Positions 1-5,811 are shown, counted from the stretch's first letter. The stretch is DNA of 8,301 nucleotides from Acidiferrobacteraceae bacterium (GCA_027343725.1 DAHWKH010000110.1:1-8301), one strand, 5' to 3'. The notes: generated by a model not told the origin, from the letters alone. Numbers and translations: made by a program.

Positions 1-612
1 GTGGACGCCAAGACCCCGGTGGATGCCTATCTGAGTGCGATCGAGACCGAGGACGAGGACATGCGCGCGGCCTCGTTGAAGCGGCACGCGCAGCAGGTGC
101 AGACGCACTTGGGGCAATTGGGTAAAAAGGCCTATTGGGAACAGTTCGAGCGCGCCCCGGAGTTCGTGGTCATGTTCGTGCCGGGCGAGGTGTTCTTCAG
201 CGCCGCCCTGAAGGATGACCCGACCTTGATCGAGTCGGGCGTGAACCAGCGCGTGATCCCCGCGAGCCCCACGACCTTGATCGCGCTCTTGCGGGCGGTA
301 GCCTTCGGCTGGCAGCAGGACACGATCGCGCGCAACGCCGAGGAGATCGCCCAGCTCGGCCGCGAGCTCTACAAACGCGTGGGCCTTTTGAGCAAGGGCT
401 GGTCGGACATGGGCGCCAAACTCCGCAGCGCGGTCGAGGCCTACAATCGCACGGTCGGCACGCTCGAGGCGCGGGTCCTGCCGCAGGCGCGGAAATTCAA
501 GGACCTGCGCGCGGGCGAGGACGAAGTGATCCCGCTCATGGAGTCGCTGGTCGAGGAGCCGCGCACGTTGACGGCGCCGGAACTGACGCCGCCCGCGGAG
601 GACCCGCCGTGA
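1..612 (+). CDS. rmuC: DNA recombination protein RmuC, C-terminal part (5' end outside window)
   Basis: The 203 visible residues match the C-terminal part of the RmuC core domain. Recognisable stretches are VDAKTPVDAYL at the very start, the region around HLGQLGKKAYWEQF (residues 36-49), EFVVMFVPGEVFFSAAL (54-70) and the following VIPASPTTLIALLRAVAFGWQQ. RmuC proteins restrain recombination between inverted repeats and belong to a nuclease-like fold; they usually have an N-terminal membrane anchor and coiled coil and are about 400-500 residues long, so roughly half is missing here. The GTG at position 1 is most likely an internal Val codon, not a start, because the conserved core is already under way. 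The acidic, Pro-rich tail after about residue 185 is typical of a variable C-terminus. The gene converges on the deacetylase with a 9-bp gap. Family assignment is secure; the exact role in this organism is inferred. Confidence 0.93.
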   Translation: MDAKTPVDAYLSAIETEDEDMRAASLKRHAQQVQTHLGQLGKKAYWEQFERAPEFVVMFVPGEVFFSAALKDDPTLIESGVNQRVIPASPTTLIALLRAVAFGWQQDTIARNAEEIAQLGRELYKRVGLLSKGWSDMGAKLRSAVEAYNRTVGTLEARVLPQARKFKDLRAGEDEVIPLMESLVEEPRTLTAPELTPPAEDPP

Positions 613-629
613 GGGACGCCCTCACGGCG
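605..629. terminator. Bidirectional hairpin spanning two convergent stop codons
   Basis: A perfect inverted repeat with 11-bp arms (605-615 and 619-629) and a 3-nt loop (616-618). It contains the TGA of rmuC (610-612) and, on the other strand, the TGA of the deacetylase (622-624). Such a stem between convergent genes is likely to terminate or insulate transcription in both directions. No T-tract follows it on either strand, so it is not a textbook intrinsic terminator; it may act as an mRNA 3'-end stabiliser or a Rho-assisted terminator. Confidence 0.6.
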
Positions 630-1419
630 TGCCGCGGGCGTGGGCGAGGAGTGTCGGGAGGTCGACGGCTTGCAGCCCTTGGTGCTTGAGTGTTGCAAGC
701 AAGGCCGGCAGCACGGTATGCATGAGGGGGCGCCCGGCGGCATCGCGCGCGTTGTGCCCGTCGTGCAGAAGCAGGATGGCGCCCGGGCGCACGCCGCGCG
801 TGAGGCGCGCGCACACCGCATCGGGCTGGGTCGCGCGGGTATCGAAGCCGCGGCGCGACCAGGCGCAGTGCGTAAGCCCGCGCTCGGCCAGGACCGGCGC
901 GAGCCACGGGTTGCGAAACCCCATGGGCGCGCGAAAGAACCGCGGGGCGCGGCCCGCGAGGTGCGTAAGCGTCTCCTGGGCGGTGTCGACCTCGCGCGCG
1001 ATCTCGCGCGTCGAGAGGAGTGCGAAACGGCCGTTGTGGCGGTCGCTGTGATTTTCGATACTATGCCCGGCCGCGGCCGTTTCCCGCACCGTATCGGCGC
1101 AGGCGCGGGCGCGCGCGCCGACACAGAAGAAGCTTGCGCGGGCATCGAAGCGGGCGAGGGTTTGCAGGACCCAAGGGGTCAGCATCGGATCCGGCCCGTC
1201 GTCGAAGGTGAGCGCCACGTGGCGCTGGTCGGTCGCGACGCGCGTGAGGGTCGGGCCGACGAGCGCGCAGCGCGGGCACAGGCAGGCCGCGGCGAGCGCG
1301 CCTTGCGTGAGCGCGAGCGCACCGAGGCAGGCGCTGGCCGGGAGCCAGTGGGCGCAGGCGCCCGCGACCAAGAGGCCATCGGTCAGATTGACGGCATGAA
1401 AAAGCGGGCGAGGGTCCAT
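622..1419 (-). CDS. Polysaccharide deacetylase (NodB homology domain), membrane-anchored
   Basis: 265 residues with every NodB-domain motif in order (numbered from the chosen Met). Motif 1 is TFDDGPD (71-77), with catalytic Asp73 and metal Asp74. Motif 2 is NHSDRH, with metal ligands His124 and His128. Motif 3 is FFRAPMG (Arg163, Pro165). Motif 4 lies around WSRRGFDTR (about 187-195), and motif 5 is ILLLHDG (His219). The family removes N- or O-acetyl groups from glycans with a bound divalent metal. Residues about 15-50 are hydrophobic and likely form one or two membrane segments, placing the catalytic domain outside the inner membrane. The ATG at 1419 (complement of CAT at 1417-1419) gives a compact protein with this anchor. 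An in-frame ATG at 1497 and a longer extension to 1566 would run into the chorismatase gene and look non-native. No clear ribosome-binding site precedes 1419. It is divergent from the chorismatase gene. The substrate is unknown; a role in finishing a glycosylated pigment lipid is only a guess from location. Confidence 0.9.
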   Translation of the reverse strand: MDPRPLFHAVNLTDGLLVAGACAHWLPASACLGALALTQGALAAACLCPRCALVGPTLTRVATDQRHVALTFDDGPDPMLTPWVLQTLARFDARASFFCVGARARACADTVRETAAAGHSIENHSDRHNGRFALLSTREIAREVDTAQETLTHLAGRAPRFFRAPMGFRNPWLAPVLAERGLTHCAWSRRGFDTRATQPDAVCARLTRGVRPGAILLLHDGHNARDAAGRPLMHTVLPALLATLKHQGLQAVDLPTLLAHARGTP

Positions 1420-1495
1420 CCGGCGGATCGCGCAGGCGTAGCGAGTGGGAAGGATAGCAGGCGCCCGCGCGCGCGGGAAGGAATGAGGAGAGGAC
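1420..1495. promoter_or_regulatory. Divergent intergenic region between deacetylase and chorismatase genes
   Basis: This 76-bp gap must hold the promoter(s) for the two divergent genes unless they lie inside coding sequence. The only clear signal is a strong Shine-Dalgarno run, GAGGAGAGG (1485-1493), directly before the chorismatase ATG at 1496, which fixes that start. I see no convincing -35/-10 pair on either strand. Confidence 0.5.
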
Positions 1496-2440
1496 ATGCA
1501 GCTTCGTTTTGAGTCCGTCGCGCGCCTGAAGGACTGGCGGGACGACCCCGACATTCTCGGGGTCATCGCCTATGGCACGCCCGCGGGCCCCACACGGGCG
1601 CCCTGGGTGTCGGTCCCCATGGCAAGCGCACCCGCCGGCCTGTGCGAGGTGATCCGCGGGCGGAGCGCGCGTTACGGGCAGCAAGCCGGGGTGCGCTACG
1701 CGCACGATGGGGAGTGGCTGTTCGCGGCCCTGACGGGCCCGTCCGACGGGCGCCTGCAAATCAGCGTCGCCGAGGCCTACGAGCGCCTGCTCACGGTCTT
1801 GGACGCGCTCGGTTACCCCTGTCTCATTCGCGTCTGGCAGCACTTCCCGGACATCCATGGCGAGGAGGAGGGCCTCGAGCGCTACCGCCAGTTCAATCTC
1901 GGCCGCCACCAGGCGCTTAGGCCCTATCTCGCGCGCGGGGGCGCGCGCCCGGCGGCCACCTGTGTCGGGAGCGCGCGCGGCGATGTCGTCCTGTACGCGC
2001 TCGCCTGCGTGAATCCCGGGACACCGGTCGAGAACCCGCGTCAGATCTCGGCTTACCGGTACCCCGAGACCTACGGGCCTCAGGCCCCGGACTTCGCGCG
2101 CGCCATGAAGGTCTCCGGCGCGCGCGGCACGCTGTTATGGATCTCGGGCACGGCGGCGATCGTCGGGCACGAGAGCCGCGGGCCGGATCTCGCGGCGCAG
2201 GCGCGCGAGACCTGCGCGAACCTCGACGCCGTGGTCGCGGAAGCAGGGCTTGCCGGCACCGAGATCGCGGCCGTCAAGGTCTACGTGCGCGCGGGATGGC
2301 CGCCGCCGGTGTTGTCCCCGCCCTGGCGCGATGCGCCGCGGCTCTTTGTGACCGGCGACATCTGCCGCCGCGAGCTCCTGGTCGAGGTCGAGGCCGTGGT
2401 GTCGGCCCCGGAGGCCTCGGCCGTGAGGAATGCGCTCTAG
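1496..2440 (+). CDS. xanB2: Chorismatase / hydroxybenzoate synthase (FkbO-Hyg5-XanB2 family)
   Basis: 314 residues, the usual family length. Chorismatases hydrolyse chorismate to pyruvate plus an aromatic or dihydroaromatic acid; XanB2 of Xanthomonas supplies 3- and 4-hydroxybenzoate for xanthomonadin. Family signatures are RVWQHFPDIHGEEEGLERYRQFNLGR (about 116-142, quoted in two overlapping conserved blocks, the second being GLERYRQFNLGR), the NPRQISAYRYPETYGP block (about 181-196), SGTAAIVGHES (about 217-227) and GDICRRELLVEVEAV near the C-terminus. In that last block Cys290 sits seven residues before Glu297. As I recall the literature, the same Cys/Glu spacing (Cys327/Glu334) marks Hyg5, which makes 3-hydroxybenzoate, whereas FkbO-type enzymes have Ala at the Cys position. 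That predicts an aromatic hydroxybenzoate product here. The ATG is supported by a strong ribosome-binding site 5 nt upstream. The 3' end overlaps the MipA-type gene by 11 bp, suggesting translational coupling. The family is clear; the product is inferred. Confidence 0.9.
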   Translation: MQLRFESVARLKDWRDDPDILGVIAYGTPAGPTRAPWVSVPMASAPAGLCEVIRGRSARYGQQAGVRYAHDGEWLFAALTGPSDGRLQISVAEAYERLLTVLDALGYPCLIRVWQHFPDIHGEEEGLERYRQFNLGRHQALRPYLARGGARPAATCVGSARGDVVLYALACVNPGTPVENPRQISAYRYPETYGPQAPDFARAMKVSGARGTLLWISGTAAIVGHESRGPDLAAQARETCANLDAVVAEAGLAGTEIAAVKVYVRAGWPPPVLSPPWRDAPRLFVTGDICRRELLVEVEAVVSAPEASAVRNAL

Positions 2441-3284
2441 CGGCGGACGTTTGACGCAACGGGCCTTGGGCCTGCTCGTGTTGGTGTGCGCCGGGGCGCC
2501 GGACGCCGAGGGCGCGCGCCCATTCGGTTTGCGCGCGGGGATCGGGCTTGCGGTCTTTGCCGCGCCCGCCTATCCCGGCGCCCGCCGCGAACGGCTCTTT
2601 GTCTACCCCTTCCCTTATGTGCGGGACCGCTCGCCGGCCTTCAGGCTCACCCGGGATCGTTTGCGGGCGCGCTTGCCGGAGACGCCTTTTCGCATTGGAC
2701 TGACCGCGAACGGCTCCCCGCCGGCGCCCGCGGACACCCCCGGGCGTCTGGGCATGCCGGCGCTTGCGCCGACCGCGGCGCTGGGCCCGGATCTCCTCGC
2801 GCGTCTCCCTGGAAGGCCTGGGGGCGGGCGGGCGTTCGTCGGAGTCGAGGCCCGGGAGCGCATTGCCTGGGGTCCCGGCGGACGCCTTGCGCCGGTGGGC
2901 GCGGGCGCGAGCGCCTTTGGGGAATGGCAAAGCCCCCGGGAGGGGGACTGGCGCGTGGTCGCGGGGTTCGGCCCGGTCTGGCGCAGCGCCGGCGCCGATC
3001 GCTACTTCTGGGGCGTCGGGCAGGCGTTCGCGACACCCGCGCGTCCGGCCTATAGCCCGGGGGGCGGTTACGCGGGCCTGCGCCTCACGGCCGCGGCCAG
3101 CCGCCCGATCGGGGGCGCGCTGCGCTGCGTGCTCTTCGGGCGCCTGCGTGACTACCATGGCGCGGTGTTTGCGCAAAGCCCCTTGCTCACGGACCGCGAC
3201 ACCGTCCTGATCGGGGTGGCGCTCGTGTGGATCCTGGTGCGGCGGGGGTTGACAACAGATCATAAAAATATCACCAGATATTGA
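2430..3284 (+). CDS. MipA/OmpV-family outer-membrane protein, 3' end altered by transposon
   Basis: 284 residues as read. A basic start (MRSSGGRLTQR) is followed by a hydrophobic signal segment (LGLLVLVCAGA, about 13-23) and a likely cleavage site near AEGA-R30. The mature start RAGIGLAVFAAPAYPGARRERLFVYPFPYVRDR (split here as RAGIGLAVFAAPAYPGA and RERLFVYPFPYVRDR) is the typical MipA/OmpV opening. Later blocks YFWGVGQAF, PAYSPGGGYAGL and FGRLRDYHGAVFAQSPL also match. These are about 250-280-residue beta-barrels; MipA itself scaffolds murein synthases, while other members have diverse or unknown roles. The final strand is VLIGVALVWIL. The last 12 residues (LTTDHKNITRY and neighbours) are read from AT-rich transposon DNA after about 3248, so the native C-terminus was probably ...LVRRG followed by stop. 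The start overlaps the chorismatase stop by 11 bp; a TTG at 2451 is an alternative start. A role in displaying or inserting the pigment lipid in the outer membrane is conceivable but unproven. Confidence 0.82.
   Translation: MRSSGGRLTQRALGLLVLVCAGAPDAEGARPFGLRAGIGLAVFAAPAYPGARRERLFVYPFPYVRDRSPAFRLTRDRLRARLPETPFRIGLTANGSPPAPADTPGRLGMPALAPTAALGPDLLARLPGRPGGGRAFVGVEARERIAWGPGGRLAPVGAGASAFGEWQSPREGDWRVVAGFGPVWRSAGADRYFWGVGQAFATPARPAYSPGGGYAGLRLTAAASRPIGGALRCVLFGRLRDYHGAVFAQSPLLTDRDTVLIGVALVWILVRRGLTTDHKNITRY
3267..3282. repeat. Short palindrome in the IS607 left end
   Basis: AATATC (3267-3272), 4-nt spacer, GATATT (3277-3282). A further small palindrome, GTTG-A-CAAC, lies at 3248-3256, right at the proposed left edge. 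Such sites could bind the recombinase's MerR-like domain for synapsis or autoregulation. The half-site recurs at the right end as AATATCTG (5676-5683). Confidence 0.45.
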
Positions 3285-3310
3285 CATCCATACCCGTATA
3301 AACCATCATA
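3281..3310 (+). promoter_or_regulatory. Candidate promoter for the IS607 genes
   Basis: A consensus -35, TTGACA (3281-3286), is followed after 17-18 nt by weak -10 candidates (CATCAT at 3304-3309 or ATCATA at 3305-3310). A better-looking TATAAA at 3297-3302 is spaced too closely. A second TTGACA at 3249-3254 has no -10 at normal distance. The AT-rich context upstream of tnpA makes a promoter here likely, but the exact one is uncertain. Its -35 overlaps the palindrome at 3267-3282, so recombinase binding could repress it. Confidence 0.35.
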
Positions 3311-3316
3311 TCGGAC

Positions 3317-3472
3317 ATGGATAGTTCATTCCTCCAAGTCTTATGGGATGTTGCAGGCAAGACGGGTATTGCCAGCGCTGTAGCGGAAATTAGGAATCGC
3401 GTTTCGGCCATTGCTCAGGGATACCCCGCTTTGGGCGAAGAATGCAGACGCCAGCTTGAGGCGCGGCAGTGA
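3317..3472 (+). CDS. Possible small ORF (51 aa) upstream of tnpA
   Basis: An ATG at 3317 opens a 51-codon frame whose TGA (3470-3472) overlaps the GTG start of tnpA (3469-3471) as GTGA, the arrangement used for translational coupling. The product starts MDSSFLQVLWDVAGKTGIAS and has a mainly helical, amphipathic look with a charged C-terminus (EECRRQLEARQ). I do not recognise it. Against it: no clear Shine-Dalgarno precedes the ATG, its third codon positions are much less GC-biased than those of tnpA, and if the -10 is at 3304-3309 the message would be nearly leaderless. It may instead be leader sequence that is open by chance. Confidence 0.35.
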   Translation: MDSSFLQVLWDVAGKTGIASAVAEIRNRVSAIAQGYPALGEECRRQLEARQ

Positions 3473-4044
3473 AACTGAGCGTCTGGGCCAAATCGCAGGG
3501 GATCAGCTATAAGACCGCCTGGCGCATGTGGAAGGACGGCCGGCTGCCGGTTCCTGCACAGCAGATGGCAACCGGCACGGTGATCGTTCATGCGGAACCG
3601 GACAAGGTGGGCGGCGCGGCGCTCTATGCCCGCGTGTCCAGTGCCGACCAGAAGAACGATCTCGAGCGGCAACTGGCGCGGCTGACCGAATTCGCGGTAG
3701 CGCAAAAACTGCCCGTCGTCGATGCGGTCAAGGAAGTAGGTTCCGGGTTGAACGGGCACCGGAAAGGCATGATCAGGCTGTTGCACAACCAGGCGGCGCA
3801 AACCATCGTGGTGGAACACCGGGATCGCCTGATGCGCTTTGGCTTCGAGTATGTGGAAGCGGCCCTGGCTGCCCAAGGACGGCGCATCGTCGTGATCGAG
3901 GCCGAAGAAATGACCGACGACATCGTTCGCGACCTGCACGAAGTCATCGTGTCGATGTGCGCCCGGCTTTACGGCAAGCGTTCCGCCAAGAACCGGGCTC
4001 AAAAGGCGCTTGCGGCCATGCAGACCGAGACTGGCGATGCGTGA
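3469..4044 (+). CDS. tnpA: IS607-family serine recombinase TnpA
   Basis: 191 residues, full length for IS607 TnpA. Residues 1-27 (KLSVWAKSQGISYKTAWRM, then WKDGRLP) form the MerR-like helix-turn-helix that binds element ends. The catalytic domain opens with ALYARVSSADQKNDLERQ (51-68); Ser57, just after the Arg-Val pair, is the expected nucleophile. The VVEHRDRLMRFG block supplies the conserved Asp-Arg-Leu-x-Arg of serine recombinases. TnpA excises and inserts the element through a covalent serine-DNA intermediate with little target specificity beyond GG. The GTG start gives the family-typical N-terminus and has a TGAGG ribosome-binding site (3457-3461) 7 nt upstream. It overlaps the possible small ORF by 4 bp and tnpB by 8 bp, so the genes are likely cotranscribed and coupled. 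No frameshift or missing motif is seen, so it appears intact. Confidence 0.93.
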   Translation: MKLSVWAKSQGISYKTAWRMWKDGRLPVPAQQMATGTVIVHAEPDKVGGAALYARVSSADQKNDLERQLARLTEFAVAQKLPVVDAVKEVGSGLNGHRKGMIRLLHNQAAQTIVVEHRDRLMRFGFEYVEAALAAQGRRIVVIEAEEMTDDIVRDLHEVIVSMCARLYGKRSAKNRAQKALAAMQTETGDA

Positions 4045-5671
4045 CCGTCCGGTCTTCAGCTATCAGACGCGCCTGAAGCTCGATGCTGCGCAGACGAGGC
4101 TTCTTGATGCCTATGCCGAACTTCATGGTCGGGCCGAGCGTTCGCTGTTTGCAGCTCTGCGTGCAGGTCAATCGATCAACGATTTGAAGCGTGCGTTCCT
4201 GCCGCGCTTTGGCCTTACCGCCCGCCAGTTCAACGCCATTCGCGTCGGGCTGGAAGGCAAGATCGCGTCGATCAAGGAGCGGCGCCCAGAGCTGATTGCC
4301 GAAGCGAAGTCGAGAATCAAGAAGGCGGAATCGGTCATCGCCAAGCTGTCAGACCGTGCGTCGGGCTCGAACAAGCTGCACCAGAAGAAACGACGTCTCG
4401 CCACGCTCAAGGCCCGCTGCGCAGCTATGGAAGCCGATCAGGCGGCCGGTGCAGTGCGGCTGTGCTTTGGCAGCAAGCGCCTGTTCCGCGCCCAGTTTGA
4501 TCTGGCAGCCAATGGCTATGCCAGCCACAGTGAATGGAAAGCCGACTGGCAACGCACTCGCGCCAGCCAGTTCTTCGTGCTGGGGAGTGGCGACGAGACC
4601 GCCGGCAACCAGACCTGCCAGGCCCGGATCGAGGACGACGGCTCATTCAGTCTGCGCTTGCGCCTTCCTGATGCGCTGCGCTCACCGTGTGGTGCCAGGA
4701 CCCTGGATCTCGCCGGGGTGCGCTTTGCCTATGGCCATGAGCAAATCGTGGCGGCGCTGGCCAGCAGTCAGCGCATTCACGCGCAAACCAGAGACGGCAA
4801 AGCGACGGTCAAGCGCATCGGCACGGCCCTGAGCTATCGCTTCGTGCGCGACGCCAAAGGCTGGAGGGTGTTCGTCAGCGTCGAAGCGCAGCCGGTGGCG
4901 ACGGCTTCGCGCCGTGAACTCGGCGCCATCGGCGTTGATGTCAACGCCGATCACCTGGCGGTGTCGGAGACAGATCGGTTTGGCAATCTCATCGGCGCCC
5001 GGCGCATCAATCTGGTGGTCTATGGCAAGACGCCGGACCAAATCAAGGCCCTCATCGGCGAGGCGTCCGTGGAAATTGCCGTTCAGGCGTCTCGGGCAGG
5101 CAAGCCTGTTGTGATCGAGACACTGGACTTCCAGAAGAAGAAAGCCGAGCTGGAGGCAACCGATCCGAAGAAAGCGCGGTTGATATCTTCGTTTGCCTGC
5201 AACAAGGTGGCCTCGAGCATCAAGGCGGCGTGTTTTCGCGCTGGCGTCGAAGTCATCGAAGTCAATCCGGCCTACACCTCCGTGATCGGCGCGGTCAACC
5301 ACGCGCAGCGACACGGCATCAGCACCCATCAGGGCGCGGCACTTGCCATTGCCCGACGAGGATTGGGTTTCGCCGAACGTCCGCCCAAGCGCCCGGCCAT
5401 CGTGCCGGTGCGCAATGGCGGCCACGTCACCTTCGCCCTACCTGCAAGGAATCGGGCAAAGCATGTGTGGTCGTTCTGGGCGAGCGTGCGGCGAACGCTC
5501 AAAGCGGCGCATGCAGCGCACGTTCGGTCGGGTGAGGCAAACGCCCCGCCTGCGCCTCTGCTCTCGGCAGCGCGAGCAGTGTGCTCTCACCGGGCATTCG
5601 GGGCGCGATTCCCCGACGCGAATCGCTCTCAGCACTGTTCGGAGAGCGTCTTGGACGACGTTCCGTGGTAA
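4037..5671 (+). CDS. tnpB: TnpB, IS607-associated RNA-guided nuclease family, atypical RuvC-III
   Basis: 544 residues from the ATG at 4037, which overlaps the tnpA stop by 8 bp; a TTG at 4010 in the same frame is less likely. TnpB proteins are Cas12 ancestors that use an element-encoded omega RNA to cut DNA matching the element's flank, favouring retention of the transposon. Residues about 1-150 are helical with a Lys/Arg-rich coiled region (80-130). RuvC-I is GAIGVDVNADHLAVSETD with Asp301; RuvC-II is PVVIETLDF with Glu361. Where the third acidic residue is expected (usual form D-x-N-A-A-x-N-I) the protein has THQGAALAIARRG, so His431 replaces Asp. The usual four-Cys zinc finger between RuvC-II and RuvC-III is absent. 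NPAYTSVIGAVNHAQRHG, RGLGFAERP and KHVWSFW match a TnpB-related subfamily I recognise by pattern. The last 40 or so codons lie in the hairpin-rich right end, so they may be shaped by RNA structure as much as protein. The frame is intact; cleavage activity is uncertain. Confidence 0.88.
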   Translation: MRDRPVFSYQTRLKLDAAQTRLLDAYAELHGRAERSLFAALRAGQSINDLKRAFLPRFGLTARQFNAIRVGLEGKIASIKERRPELIAEAKSRIKKAESVIAKLSDRASGSNKLHQKKRRLATLKARCAAMEADQAAGAVRLCFGSKRLFRAQFDLAANGYASHSEWKADWQRTRASQFFVLGSGDETAGNQTCQARIEDDGSFSLRLRLPDALRSPCGARTLDLAGVRFAYGHEQIVAALASSQRIHAQTRDGKATVKRIGTALSYRFVRDAKGWRVFVSVEAQPVATASRRELGAIGVDVNADHLAVSETDRFGNLIGARRINLVVYGKTPDQIKALIGEASVEIAVQASRAGKPVVIETLDFQKKKAELEATDPKKARLISSFACNKVASSIKAACFRAGVEVIEVNPAYTSVIGAVNHAQRHGISTHQGAALAIARRGLGFAERPPKRPAIVPVRNGGHVTFALPARNRAKHVWSFWASVRRTLKAAHAAHVRSGEANAPPAPLLSAARAVCSHRAFGARFPDANRSQHCSESVLDDVPW

Positions 5672-5702
5672 TTGGAATATCTGTCCATGGTTTTAGGAAC
5701 GG
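5574..5702 (+). ncRNA. Candidate omega RNA scaffold at the IS607 right end
   Basis: In TnpB elements the guide RNA overlaps the 3' end of tnpB, ends at the right boundary, and takes its guide from the flank. This stretch is dense in stems: GAGCA/TGCTC (5574-5578 with 5582-5586), TCGGGG/CCCCGA (5598-5603 with 5611-5616), CGCTCTC/GAGAGCG (5624-5630 with 5642-5648) and a small CGTC/GACG (5647-5650 with 5654-5657). CAGTG at 5577-5581 can also pair with CACTG at 5633-5637, hinting at a pseudoknot. With a right end at 5702, the guide would start TGAGATCCTTCCGAGGCGCG. The 5' end of the RNA is not determined and may lie further upstream inside tnpB. Confidence 0.5.
5676..5683. repeat. Right-end copy of the IS607 end motif
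   Basis: AATATCTG here is the reverse complement of CAGATATT at 3275-3282 in the left end, 20 bp from the proposed right edge (26 bp in from the left edge for its partner). A short inverted pair like this is a plausible recombinase binding site, though 8 bp in AT-rich DNA can also arise by chance. Confidence 0.4.
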
Positions 5703-5746
5703 TGAGATCCTTCCGAGGCGCGCGCAGGACGGATCGGTTAGCATGG

Positions 5747-5771
5747 GGGCCTGGGGCTGACCCTGGGGCCC
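5747..5771 (+). terminator. GC-rich imperfect hairpin downstream of the original mipA end
   Basis: GGGCC (5747-5751) pairs with GGCCC (5767-5771), and an inner GGG (5754-5756) pairs with CCC (5761-5763) around a CTGA loop. It lies about 40 bp after the stop codon that MipA would have without the transposon, so it may have ended that transcript. There is no T-tract. The same stretch can be read as a direct repeat of CCTGGGGC (5750-5757, 5762-5769). Confidence 0.35.
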
Positions 5772-5799
5772 GCGGCCGGTAGGATACGTCGGCCCGGGA

Positions 5800-5811
5800 C
5801 CGCCCGGGCGG
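5800..5811. repeat. 12-bp perfect GC palindrome upstream of the ACP gene
   Basis: CCGCCCGGGCGG, 30 bp before the ACP start codon. It could be an operator or a hairpin in the leader of the ACP operon. In DNA this GC-rich it may also be chance. The remainder of 5703-5841 holds no gene and no clear -35/-10 pair. Confidence 0.3.

Larger units (their letters stand above)
3249..5702 (+). mobile_element. IS607-family insertion sequence (tnpA + tnpB)
   Basis: The element carries the two hallmark genes of IS607: a serine recombinase with an N-terminal MerR-like helix-turn-helix, then an overlapping tnpB. IS607 elements have no long terminal inverted repeats, make no target duplication, and recombine at a GG dinucleotide. 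The left edge is placed after the run of G at 3244-3248, where composition drops from GC-rich to AT-rich. The right edge is placed after the GG at 5701-5702, where GC-rich host DNA resumes. Joining 3248 to 5703 gives CGG CGG GGG TGA in the MipA frame, that is, an immediate stop codon, which supports these ends. They are inferred, and a GG shift of a few bases is possible. Both ends carry a short inverted pair CAGATATT / AATATCTG. Confidence 0.8.

Noticed and set aside
640..1512. 290-codon plus-strand frame opposite the deacetylase
   Set aside because: It is antisense to all NodB motifs, is rich in Arg/Ala/Gly with no recognisable domain, and reflects the scarcity of stops in GC-rich DNA.
1420..1566. 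Longer deacetylase start at 1566 or at the ATG complementary to 1495-1497
   Set aside because: The extension would overlap the chorismatase start and its ribosome-binding site, and its residues (Arg/Ser-rich) look unlike an exported protein's N-terminus.
2274..3287. 337-codon minus-strand frame opposite chorismatase/mipA
   Set aside because: Arg/Pro/Ala-rich shadow of the MipA gene, with no motif or start signal.
4010..4036. TTG at 4010 as tnpB start
   Set aside because: The ATG at 4037 gives the expected N-terminus (RPVFSYQTRLKLD) and a short tnpA overlap; the nine extra residues (Pro/Arg/Cys) come from tnpA coding sequence.
3249..5702. Target-site duplication or long terminal inverted repeats
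   Set aside because: None found at the inferred ends, as expected for IS607; only the 8-bp inverted pair inside the ends was seen.
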